Source: Silvimonas terrae
GTDB lineage: Bacteria; Pseudomonadota; Gammaproteobacteria; Burkholderiales; Chitinibacteraceae
Assembly (NCBI RefSeq): GCF_014202765.1
Contig: NZ_JACHHN010000001.1
Location: 208,118-272,117, forward strand
Reading direction: 5' to 3'
Length of the DNA: 64,000 nucleotides
The position numbers and the translations under genes are program-made. Below are positions 8,408 to 15,982 of the stretch, in pieces; position 1 is the first letter of the stretch; the number at the start of each line of letters is the position of its first letter. The notes under the pieces are model-generated. The model worked only from the letters and a program-made list of their open reading frames with translations, had not been told where the DNA came from and searched no databases.

Positions 8408-9886
8408 TTAGCGAATTGCCCAAGCCCCCAGGATGCCGACGCTGGCGGCAAGTTCAAGCCGCGATACACGCCACTCTGCCATCGCCTGAACACGCTGCTG
8501 GAGGGCCGTGGATAATGAGGTCTGCGCGCTTATCAGCTCAAGAACATTGGCGATACCTAAACGATAGCGCTCGCTAGCTGCAGCATACTGTTGACGCGCA
8601 CTTTGCAATACGGTTTCTGTGTTGTGCAGATTTTCAGTACTCACGATGAAGGTCTGATAGCTGCGCCAGACCTCCTGCGCTATCTGTTGTTCTGCTTCCT
8701 GCAATTTATCCTTTTGTATTTCCAGATCAGCATCCGCCGCCCTGATTTTGTACGCGCTGGCAAATCCATCAAATAGCGGAACACTCAGCACGATCCCAAC
8801 ATAGCGACCCTTTGATCTGGCGCTCAGGCCATCCATTCCCGGGCCAGGGTTGACTGGCTGGGTGTTACGGGAAATGTTCCCGTTCAGAGTCAGCATGGGT
8901 AGCGCGTTGGCCCGCACGCTTTTTATTCTCGCCAGCGCCGCCTCAACTGCTGCCTGGCTTGCGAGGATGACCGGGTGCTGCTGTCTGGCATCAGTCAGTA
9001 AGGTACTCAACGACTTGATGAAGCTAATGTCATTCAATGGCCCGTCTTGCGTTTCTGCGAGTTCAAAATGTCCGTCGGGTGACAATCCCATGTCCAGGGC
9101 CAGGGTTCCCAAGCTCGTACTTGCCATTCCCTCTGCTTTCACGCGCGCATAATTGGCCTGCGCATAGGCCGTTTGCGCTTGTAATTGATCCGACACGGCA
9201 GCCACGCCACCCCGCACCCGTGCAGACGCTGTATCAAGGCTTTGTTTTGCCGCATGTTCCATCTCACGCGTGGAAAGCGCGGCAGCCTGCGCTGCAATCG
9301 CCTCGTAATAATCTGCGGCTGTTTGTAGAAACACCTGCTGCAAAGTTGCTGCGTGGGTTTGCTGCGCAGCGACAAGCAGTTGTTGGGCACTTTTCATTTC
9401 CTCGTACCGCGCGCCGAAGTCGAATAGCACCCATTCAAGAGCAAGGACGTCACTCCGGAAGTGAGTGCCACCGCCTGAGCTCAGGTCTGGTGAATTGGGC
9501 ACCTCGGTGTAGGTGTGTTCCTTTGCCCACTGAACGGATGCGTTCACATGGGGCATTAAAGCACTTTTGCTGATCCCCACTTGTGCGGTCTGACTCTTGA
9601 TGGCGGCCCACGCCTCTCGGGTTTTAGGGCTTTGGCAGAGCGCACGTTCCACTGCTTGATAGAGAGTTAACGCCGAGCCTGGAGGCGCTAACGTGCAGGC
9701 CATGTCAGAGGAAATAACATCGGCCAATGCCGGAACAGGGGAAAGATCCCGATCCGTAGGCAAAGGATCAGGGTAACTGGAAACCCCGCTGGTAGCCGTC
9801 AGTGGCCAGAGTATCCCTAGAGCCAAGGCTGATTTTCGAACTGGACTCCAGGAAAAGGGGCGGGGAGCAAGCTGGATTTTTTTCAC
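8408..9886 (-). CDS. TolC-family outer-membrane channel of the peptide secretion locus
   Basis: About 492 residues. After a basic N-terminus with a signal-like hydrophobic stretch come the two TolC-type halves. The first starts TLYQAVERALCQSPKTREAWAAI, with long alpha-helical stretches rich in Ala, Gln and Glu. The second contains QQHPVILASQAAVEAALARI and ends with helix ISAQTSLSTALQQRVQAMAE. The gene is transcribed away from the precursor/HlyD/ABC genes, and its position argues for a dedicated exit duct of that type I system. A GTG at 9886 gives an MKK start; a TTG at 9904 is also possible. Neither has a clear ribosome site. Confidence 0.88.
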   Translation of the reverse strand: MKKIQLAPRPFSWSPVRKSALALGILWPLTATSGVSSYPDPLPTDRDLSPVPALADVISSDMACTLAPPGSALTLYQAVERALCQSPKTREAWAAIKSQTAQVGISKSALMPHVNASVQWAKEHTYTEVPNSPDLSSGGGTHFRSDVLALEWVLFDFGARYEEMKSAQQLLVAAQQTHAATLQQVFLQTAADYYEAIAAQAAALSTREMEHAAKQSLDTASARVRGGVAAVSDQLQAQTAYAQANYARVKAEGMASTSLGTLALDMGLSPDGHFELAETQDGPLNDISFIKSLSTLLTDARQQHPVILASQAAVEAALARIKSVRANALPMLTLNGNISRNTQPVNPGPGMDGLSARSKGRYVGIVLSVPLFDGFASAYKIRAADADLEIQKDKLQEAEQQIAQEVWRSYQTFIVSTENLHNTETVLQSARQQYAAASERYRLGIANVLELISAQTSLSTALQQRVQAMAEWRVSRLELAASVGILGAWAIR

Positions 9887-10097
9887 AGAAAAAGAGTAAA
9901 ACAAAAATGGTACCGTATTGCTTGTCGTTTTTAGTATGGTACTTGTTACTAATTTATCGGAATTGAAAGTTGTATTTACAAAAAATTGTATAGAAATTGA
10001 GATGATGTTATTTCAAAAAAAAATTTATAAAATTTAAGAGAATATAAAAAGTTGACATAAATTAAATTATTTTTTTTCCTGCGTGATACGTTGGTTG

Positions 10098-10137
10098 TGT
10101 CATGAAAATGAGCTTGACCTAATGGCCATTCATGACA
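10098..10137. promoter_or_regulatory. Inverted repeat in the leader region of the precursor gene
   Basis: TGTCATGAA (10098-10106) and TTCATGACA (10129-10137) are perfect complements, 31 bases before the precursor start. A TTGACA box lies at 10052-10057, but no good -10 box follows at the usual distance. The whole gap 9887-10168 is very AT-rich. An operator or leader hairpin are both possible. Confidence 0.4.
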
Positions 10138-10168
10138 GTTTTTTCATAACTCTTATGGAAATATCATC

Positions 10169-10564
10169 ATGCAAAGCCTGAATGAATTTGAAGTTCAATT
10201 GGTCTCTGGTGGCGACGGCTATGGCACCGACGGCGGGTATGGTTATGGTGGTGTCGGCACCACTGGGGGCTTTGGCGGAGGAGGCATGTATGGGAATGGG
10301 CAAGGCACACAAGCAGTGGGGGGGAGTGGTGGTGGTACCGGCGCAACCCCCGGGTATCAACAAAGTAGCCTACAAACCGGGTATGGGTATCCAGCATCCG
10401 GTATTAACCTTAATGGCAAGGCAACCCCTTCTGAATTAGCAGGAATTGTTGGACTTGTAATATCCGCTGGTGGCTTCGCGCTGACGGGTGGGGCATCAAC
10501 AGTAGCTAATGCGCTCAGTATCGGAGTTGGCTTGACGGGAGCCGCACTAGTTAAAAGCAAATAG
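10169..10564 (+). CDS. Candidate class II microcin precursor with double-glycine leader
   Basis: A 131-residue protein. Residues 1-15 (MQSLNEFEVQLVSGG) form a double-glycine leader like those cut by C39 peptidases: the pattern Leu-x-Glu-Phe/Leu...Val-Ser-Gly-Gly is close to that of microcin V. The predicted mature part of about 116 residues has a Gly/Tyr-rich region (16-85; GYGTDGGYGYGGVGTTGG) and a hydrophobic Gly/Ala-rich tail (SELAGIVGLVISAGGFALTG...). That tail could insert into a membrane, as in colicin V. Genes for a C39 ABC exporter and a HlyD-type adaptor follow, and a TolC gene diverges. Antibacterial activity is inferred, and a secreted signal or adhesive peptide is the main alternative. 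Confidence 0.75.
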   Translation: MQSLNEFEVQLVSGGDGYGTDGGYGYGGVGTTGGFGGGGMYGNGQGTQAVGGSGGGTGATPGYQQSSLQTGYGYPASGINLNGKATPSELAGIVGLVISAGGFALTGGASTVANALSIGVGLTGAALVKSK

Positions 10565-10673
10565 AGCCACCGTATTCGTGCGATTCCGATGTTTGGCGTC
10601 GCATGGATTTCTTAATTCTATTTAAAATGAAATTTGGTTGTGATTGTTTTGTGAGAATTTATAGGCGGCTGTT

Positions 10674-10844
10674 ATGAGAATTTTAATAAAATTAATTCAG
10701 GGCTTATGCTTTATTGGTATTCTTGATGCTTCTTTTGTTATTAAAATTAATCCATTAGTCGATCGTTTGTCTATTTGTTTTATCTTTTCTGTAATAGTAA
10801 TTTTGTGCATGTATATCGAATGGAAGTTTTGTAAAAGTAAATAA
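10674..10844 (+). CDS. Tiny membrane protein, candidate immunity protein (paralogue of 12120-12350)
   Basis: A 56-residue frame starting MRILIKLIQGLCFIGIL, with two hydrophobic helices separated by a short polar turn (KINPLVDR) and a basic C-terminal end (EWKFCKSK). It aligns without gaps to the C-terminal two thirds of the protein at 12120-12350, sharing NPL-DR, CFIFS and a final Tyr-x-Glu. Small two-helix membrane proteins beside double-glycine peptides are often self-protection factors, which is the inference here. No strong ribosome site is seen. Its base composition is as AT-rich as its neighbours. Confidence 0.62.
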   Translation: MRILIKLIQGLCFIGILDASFVIKINPLVDRLSICFIFSVIVILCMYIEWKFCKSK

Positions 10845-10854
10845 TTTATTTTTT

Positions 10855-11031
10855 ATGGCGCAAAACAGTATGCTGATTGTGGCGCTTCATATATCAGAAT
10901 TTTTAGGCTTTGTTGGAATTTGCTCAATAAATAATTTCTGCGCAGATGAGCTCGTAGAAATAAGATTGTTAATTGCAGAGCCATTAGCTGTATCGACATT
11001 GATATGCATTTTTTTCATGGCTTTTGAGTAA
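10855..11031 (+). CDS. Tiny hydrophobic protein of the secretion locus
   Basis: A 58-residue open frame starting MAQNSMLIVALHISEFLGFV, ten bases after the previous small gene. Two hydrophobic segments (about residues 6-24 and 40-56) enclose an acidic stretch (CADELVEI). Topology resembles the other tiny membrane proteins here, but sequence similarity is weak. No family is recognised. A role in immunity is only a guess from position. The absence of a clear ribosome site lowers confidence that it is translated. Confidence 0.42.
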   Translation: MAQNSMLIVALHISEFLGFVGICSINNFCADELVEIRLLIAEPLAVSTLICIFFMAFE

Positions 11032-11083
11032 AGGTAAATTAAAGGATAGGCATACTCGTTGTGTCTCTACTTTTCCGGTTTTT

Positions 11084-11917
11084 ATGAAAAAAATCAGTGT
11101 TTTATTTTTATTTCAATTTATATGCAATGTTGCATGGGGCTCCATTTTATTTGTTGCAATAAAGGGTTCCGAAACAATTAACATTGTAGGGACAATGCAC
11201 ATCACAAAGAACGAATTCTCTGATTTAAAAATTTATGAAATGGCAAAAAAATTTGACAATTTAGCTTTTGAAGTAAATCCGAATGAAGATTTTTTTATAA
11301 GCGCCAAAAAAATGGCTGACACTGGCCCCCCCTTGAAAAGTCTGGATCCCAGTCCCGGGTATACGGATTTTGTCGAGAAATACCGCAAACTAGTTAAAGA
11401 TGATGTGGATCTTGATAGTGTGCCGGTGTATCAGGCTTATTTGCTTGCAAGTATGGTTAGAATTATAAATGCGAAAGATAATACACATTACTATAACGGT
11501 ACTGAGCTTTCATTAAAAAATCTTTTTCCGAAAAAGAAAATAATTAGTATTGAAGGAGTTAATTATATTAAAATTTTTAATTCTCTTCCTTCGTATTTTG
11601 TCTCCGCCTTGATTTTCAATATTTTAAATTCAAACGTAAACGAAAAAAATTTTGAAGATTTGGAAAAAGCGTTTACAATAGGAGATTGTGATTTGGTTAA
11701 TGATTTTGAAAATAAAATTGATGCTAATTACGAAGGTCGTTTGGCTAGAGAGTATTTTATTTCACATAGAAATAAATTCATGAAGGAAGAGATTTTGAAA
11801 ATAAACAAACATAATCCAAATACATTGTTTCTCGTTGGAGTCGCTCACGTATGTGGCTATGATAATATCTTGCTGATGCTTGAGAAGGATGGTTATGTTG
11901 TTCGGGAGATTAATTAG
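11084..11917 (+). CDS. TraB/GumN (Tiki-like) family protein, putative metalloprotease
   Basis: A 277-residue protein starting MKKISVLFLFQFICNVAWGS, a signal peptide. Both hallmark Gly-x-x-His motifs of the TraB/PrgY/Tiki family are present: GTMH at about residues 36-39 and GVAH at about 252-255. The conserved early Glu lies in AFEVN (about residue 63). Tiki proteins of this superfamily are metalloproteases, and enterococcal PrgY blocks a self-made peptide pheromone. Sitting inside a peptide-secretion locus, this protein may destroy or neutralise the producer's own peptide; that is inference. The frame is open upstream to a TTG at 11024, but the ATG at 11084 gives the signal peptide. Confidence 0.72.
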   Translation: MKKISVLFLFQFICNVAWGSILFVAIKGSETINIVGTMHITKNEFSDLKIYEMAKKFDNLAFEVNPNEDFFISAKKMADTGPPLKSLDPSPGYTDFVEKYRKLVKDDVDLDSVPVYQAYLLASMVRIINAKDNTHYYNGTELSLKNLFPKKKIISIEGVNYIKIFNSLPSYFVSALIFNILNSNVNEKNFEDLEKAFTIGDCDLVNDFENKIDANYEGRLAREYFISHRNKFMKEEILKINKHNPNTLFLVGVAHVCGYDNILLMLEKDGYVVREIN

Positions 11918-11974
11918 TATTTACGTTGATTTTGTTAAAAACAAGAATTTTTACTTGTTAATGTGTGGTGATCT

Positions 11975-12133
11975 GTGAATTATATAAAATTTGCATATTA
12001 TCTGGTTATTTTAAGTAGCATTGTTAGCGCTTTTATTCAGATTAATTTGATCGGAGTGCCCGGGTTTGTCGTGTTTTGTCAAGGGTTTGTCATTGGATCT
12101 CTGTTGATTAAGATAAATTGTGAAAGAAATTAA
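11975..12133 (+). CDS. Tiny two-helix membrane protein of the secretion locus
   Basis: A 52-residue frame with a GTG start. It reads NYIKFAYYLVILSSIVSAF, then INLIGVPGFVVFCQGFVIG, and ends with a charged tail (KINCERN). Two membrane helices joined by a short loop are predicted by eye. It overlaps the next small membrane gene by 14 bases, which suggests coupled translation. No family is recognised. The AT-rich codon use matches the rest of the locus. Confidence 0.45.
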   Translation: MNYIKFAYYLVILSSIVSAFIQINLIGVPGFVVFCQGFVIGSLLIKINCERN

Positions 12134-12350
12134 AAAATATTTTTTTATATTATTGTCTAATTTATTAGAATTGAGATTCTTTGTGGAAGCTATTATAAAG
12201 ATAATTCATGGTTTGAGTTTTGTGGGGTTGTTTGGTGTCCCCTTGTTTTTTAAAAACAACCCGTTGGCAGATCGTTTTTTTCTTTGCTTCATTTTTTCTT
12301 TGATCATCATTTTCTGTATTTATGCCGAATCGAGGTTTTTCAAAAAATAA
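12120..12350 (+). CDS. Small membrane protein, candidate immunity protein (paralogue of 10674-10844)
   Basis: A 76-residue protein from a GTG start. A Lys-rich start and a first hydrophobic stretch (YFFILLSNLLELRFFVEAI) precede two helices. These match the 56-residue protein at 10674-10844: IIHGLSFVGLFGVPLFF, NNPLADR, LCFIFSLIIIFCIYAE, and a basic end RFFKK. About half the residues of the overlapping part look identical or similar. Duplicated small membrane proteins on both sides of the TraB gene suggest two immunity or accessory factors. Function is inferred from context. Confidence 0.6.
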   Translation: MKEIKKYFFILLSNLLELRFFVEAIIKIIHGLSFVGLFGVPLFFKNNPLADRFFLCFIFSLIIIFCIYAESRFFKK

Positions 12351-12410
12351 ATTCCCCGTTTTACGCAGATTGTCAAAAGTAATCTGTGGTTGTTTTTGTG
12401 AGTATTATTA

Positions 12411-13679
12411 TTGACTTCTTCAAAAAATCATCTTTATCGGCAAGATTTTGTTGATGCACAAAAGCTGAACCAAAGCGGTGTAATTCTTATTCCGATTGGC
12501 ATGCCTTTAACCATCTTTGCAATGGGTAGCGTTATGCTACTGCTTGCCTTGGTCGCTTTTTTGACATGGGGTTCCTATACCCGTAAAGCACACCTCGATG
12601 GTTTGGTCATGCCCTCTACCGGAGTGGTCAGGGTAATGGCTCGAAATGAGGGCCGGATTGAACAATTGTTTGTTCAAGAGGGACAGTCTGTGGGGATCGG
12701 TGCCCCGTTGTACCGACTGGACGACGAAAAATATGATGGCAATGTTATAGGCTCTGCAGAAGAGTTGGCACAGTCGGTTGAACGCCAGCAAATGTTACTG
12801 ACTACCCAGCAGCAACAGCAGCAATACCTGAATCGTTCGCAGTCAGATGGCTTGTCCAGAAGAGATGCGGAGTTGAAAGCGCAATTAGAAAGCGCGCGTG
12901 CTTCCCATGCACTCGCTATGAAGCAGATGACCCTGATCCAGGAAACCCTGGCTCCCTATGAGCAGCTGGCGAAGCAGGGATATGTGTCTGCCATGGATTG
13001 GCAACAGAAGCGGATTGACCTGACAACGGCTGAGTCTCGCGTACAAGAGGCGCTCCTGCGGCGCCAACAATTAGAGCAAGCGTTAACCACAAATCGCACG
13101 GAAATTGCTCGTATCCAACATGAAGGTCAAATTCAGAAAAGCGAATCAGACCGCCAATTTCAGGTATTAAAGCAGCAAAAAATAGAGCTTGCTACGCGAG
13201 CCAAAACAACCATCACTGCTCCGGTTACAGGCATTGTTGCTGCAATTATGGCACGCCCGGGCCAGATTGCTACAGGAAGTGATCCAATGCTGATTATCGT
13301 GCCAGGTTCAGCGCATATGCAGGTTGAATTGTACGCACCAAGTAAAGCGGTAGGGTTTATTAAAGCCGGCGAACGTGTGGGGCTGCGTTTTGCTGCCTAT
13401 CCTTTTGAGAAATTCGGCGTGCAATATGGCAGGATCAAAGAGGTTTCAAAGGTAGCATTGGCACCCACGGATATTGTATTGCGAACACCTTTTTCCTGGA
13501 AAGAAAATGAAGCCCACTATCGGGTCGTGGTGACATTGGATAAAGCGACAGTCACGGCATACGGTAAAGAAGAACCACTCAAGGTAGGCATGGCCGTATC
13601 GGGGGATGTGGATCTTGACTCCCGACATATCTATGAATGGGCTCTCGAACCGCTGTGGAGCTTGCGTGGCAGGATATGA
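12411..13679 (+). CDS. HlyD/CvaA-type membrane fusion protein for peptide export
   Basis: A 422-residue periplasmic adaptor linking the ABC exporter to a TolC channel. A short cytoplasmic N-terminus (NHLYRQDFVDAQ) like that of CvaA is followed by one membrane helix at about residues 28-52. Next come a lipoyl-like half (GRIEQLFVQEGQSVGIGAPLY) and a long Gln/Glu-rich coiled coil (about 95-250). The second lipoyl half is TITAPVTGIVAAIMARPGQI, and a beta-barrel C-terminus ends the protein. The start is a TTG at 12411; an overlapping GTG frame stops early. Its stop overlaps the ABC exporter start by four bases, so the two are translated together. Confidence 0.9.
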   Translation: MTSSKNHLYRQDFVDAQKLNQSGVILIPIGMPLTIFAMGSVMLLLALVAFLTWGSYTRKAHLDGLVMPSTGVVRVMARNEGRIEQLFVQEGQSVGIGAPLYRLDDEKYDGNVIGSAEELAQSVERQQMLLTTQQQQQQYLNRSQSDGLSRRDAELKAQLESARASHALAMKQMTLIQETLAPYEQLAKQGYVSAMDWQQKRIDLTTAESRVQEALLRRQQLEQALTTNRTEIARIQHEGQIQKSESDRQFQVLKQQKIELATRAKTTITAPVTGIVAAIMARPGQIATGSDPMLIIVPGSAHMQVELYAPSKAVGFIKAGERVGLRFAAYPFEKFGVQYGRIKEVSKVALAPTDIVLRTPFSWKENEAHYRVVVTLDKATVTAYGKEEPLKVGMAVSGDVDLDSRHIYEWALEPLWSLRGRI

Positions 13680-15847
13680 ATATGCATGCCAATAGCGGAC
13701 TGAACTGGAGTTGGTCAAGACATTTACCGCTGATTCGACAAACTGAAAGCGCCGAATGTGGAGTGGCCTGTCTGGCAATGGTGGCGGGGTGGTACGGCTA
13801 TAAAATTGATTTACCCTCGCTTCGTAGGCGTTTCGGTGTTTCGCAGCATGGGGCAACGCTAGGGAGATTGATCCAATGTGCCGGTGCGATGCATCTCAGT
13901 GGCAGGCCATTGAAATTGGAACTCCATGAGCTATCCCAATTGGCGACGCCATGTATTTTGCACTGGAATCTGAATCATTTTGTGGTACTTGAGCGCGTGC
14001 GTGGAAAGGAAGTTGTGGTCCACGATCCGGCGCGAGGCGTATTGAGGCTGTCTTTTTCTGAGATTAACAAGCACTTCACCGGTATTGCGCTGGAGTTAAC
14101 GCCCACGCACGAATTTGTCAAACGGAATGAGCGGAAAAAGATACGCCTGACTGAACTGGTGGGTAAAACTGAAGGTATCAATGTTGCGCTGATACGAATT
14201 TTTTGTTTTGCGATAGTTCTCGAAGCCTTGGCCTTATTGACACCTTTCATTAATCAAATTGTGATTGATGAAGTCCTGGTGGCACATGACGAAAGCTTGT
14301 TGACTCTGATAATCATTGGTTCATTGATGCTTACAGGTACACAAACCCTCATTGGTATCGCGCGAGAGTGGGCGACGATTTCGATGGCGGTCAATTTCAA
14401 TATGCAGTGGACCGCCAATGTCTTTCACCATCTGGTTCGGCTGCCCATTGACTGGTTTGAGAAAAGGCATCTTGGTGATATTAGCGCTAAATTCAGTGCG
14501 GTTGATTCGATTCAGTCCTCGCTGACCACCAGCATTTTGCAAGCGGGGTTGGACTTGCTATTGGCGCTTGGCACTCTGGCCATGATGTTGCTCTATAGCA
14601 CAAAGCTCTCACTCATTGCGATAGGTGCGGCATTGATTTATGGACTTATACGCTGGATCTGGTTCGATGTTTTTCGCAAAGCAGCAGAGAATACATGGGT
14701 TGCGAGTACCAAAGAATCCAGCCACTTCCTGGAAACCTTACGTGGCATCCTTAGTTTGTGGGTCAATGATGCGCTTACCCGCCGGGAGATTATCTGGCGC
14801 AATCTCAACGTAGAGCGACGGAATGCGCAATTGCAGCAAAGCAAGTTGGGAATGGCATATCACGTTCTGAATACCGCAATTGGTGGTCTGGTTGGCGCAA
14901 CAGTAATCTGGTTTGGTGCGCAAGCGGTACTGGACAGGGCCTTTTCGGTTGGAATGCTGGTTGCTTATATGTCATTTCAGGGGCGTTTCACCGCAAGTAT
15001 TTCTTCATTGACAGACAAGATATTCGAATACCGGATGCTTGATGTTTACAATGAGCGCCTGGCAGACATCGTGTTGAATGAAAAGGAAGGGGTTGATTGC
15101 GGCCTTTCAGATTCGACTGAACCATATCTCCGACCTGATAGGCAGTGGGTAGGAACCGGGAATGGTTCAGTTGAACTACCGCCCGGTACGCCGGTCCTGG
15201 AAGTACAGGATGTGAGTTTTAGCTACGGGCCCGGGGAACGAGTGATTTTGTCCGAAACAAATCTGGTGTTGCGTTCGGGTGAGATCGTTGCATTGGTTGG
15301 GCGGTCTGGTGGGGGTAAAACCACGCTTTTCAAATTGATTTTGGGTCTATACCAACCTACCGAAGGTAAAGTCAAAGTACTTGGGCACGATAGTGACAAG
15401 TTGGATTTCACCCAAGTGCGAGAGCACGTTGGGACTGTTTTGCAGGAAGACGAGTTATTCACAGGTTCGATTCTCGATAATATTACGCTCTTCGCATACG
15501 ACATAGATTATGTGCGTGCTGAGTACTGTGCTCAATTGGCCGAGTTGCACAGCGACATAGAAAGCCTGCCAATGGGCTATCAGACGCTTATTGGCGAAAT
15601 GGGGGGAAGTTTGTCGGGGGGGCAGAAGCAACGTTTGTTATTGGCCCGCGCTCTGTACAAAAGTCCAAAGTTATTACTTCTGGATGAGGCCACCAGTCAT
15701 CTTGATACTGCCAATGAAGGCAGGATCAGCCAGACTATCCGCAAACTGGGTATACCCGTGCTTTTTATTGCCCATCGCCCGGAGACCATTGCTTCCGCGG
15801 ACCGGGTACTGGAATTAGTGAATGGGCGGCTTGCCGAACGTGGATAA
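13676..15847 (+). CDS. Peptidase-containing ABC exporter (C39 type, CvaB-like)
   Basis: A 723-residue bifunctional exporter that cuts the double-glycine leader and pumps the peptide out. The N-terminal C39 peptidase shows QTESAECGVACLAM with catalytic Cys28 and oxyanion Gln22, His101 in LNHFVVL and Asp117 in VHDPARG. A six-helix membrane domain (about 160-440) follows. The ATPase domain has Walker A GRSGGGKTT, signature LSGGQKQRLLLARAL and Walker B LLLLDEATSHLD. The ATG at 13676 overlaps the adaptor stop and follows GGCAGGA; a longer start at 13637 is possible. All catalytic residues are intact. The likely substrate is the precursor at 10169-10564. Confidence 0.95.
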   Translation: MNMHANSGLNWSWSRHLPLIRQTESAECGVACLAMVAGWYGYKIDLPSLRRRFGVSQHGATLGRLIQCAGAMHLSGRPLKLELHELSQLATPCILHWNLNHFVVLERVRGKEVVVHDPARGVLRLSFSEINKHFTGIALELTPTHEFVKRNERKKIRLTELVGKTEGINVALIRIFCFAIVLEALALLTPFINQIVIDEVLVAHDESLLTLIIIGSLMLTGTQTLIGIAREWATISMAVNFNMQWTANVFHHLVRLPIDWFEKRHLGDISAKFSAVDSIQSSLTTSILQAGLDLLLALGTLAMMLLYSTKLSLIAIGAALIYGLIRWIWFDVFRKAAENTWVASTKESSHFLETLRGILSLWVNDALTRREIIWRNLNVERRNAQLQQSKLGMAYHVLNTAIGGLVGATVIWFGAQAVLDRAFSVGMLVAYMSFQGRFTASISSLTDKIFEYRMLDVYNERLADIVLNEKEGVDCGLSDSTEPYLRPDRQWVGTGNGSVELPPGTPVLEVQDVSFSYGPGERVILSETNLVLRSGEIVALVGRSGGGKTTLFKLILGLYQPTEGKVKVLGHDSDKLDFTQVREHVGTVLQEDELFTGSILDNITLFAYDIDYVRAEYCAQLAELHSDIESLPMGYQTLIGEMGGSLSGGQKQRLLLARALYKSPKLLLLDEATSHLDTANEGRISQTIRKLGIPVLFIAHRPETIASADRVLELVNGRLAERG

Positions 15848-15920
15848 TGCTTGGTGACCTGATTTACCGGGTCGGATTTGGGAATCCAGTGGACTATCCG
15901 GAGTGGCGAGATGCAAAACA

Positions 15921-15950
15921 AAAAAGCGGGCCAAGTGGTCCGCCTTTTTA
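15921..15950. terminator. Bidirectional terminator between exporter and MFS genes
   Basis: AAAAAGCGGGCC-AAGT-GGTCCGCCTTTTT has A and T runs on both sides of the stem, so it can end the exporter operon and the convergent MFS transcript. It also marks the right edge of the AT-rich secretion locus. Confidence 0.8.
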
Positions 15951-15982
15951 TTGTGCATGCAGCGTGTCAACGATCCGCCAGA

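Noticed and set aside
10214-10350. Gly-rich stretch considered as a pure low-complexity artefact rather than a gene
   Set aside because: The frame begins with a clear double-glycine leader and ends with a hydrophobic domain, and sits beside its matching exporter, so it was kept as a gene.
11024-11083. Longer TTG start for the TraB-family gene
   Set aside because: It adds 20 polar residues in front of a good signal peptide that begins at the ATG at 11084.
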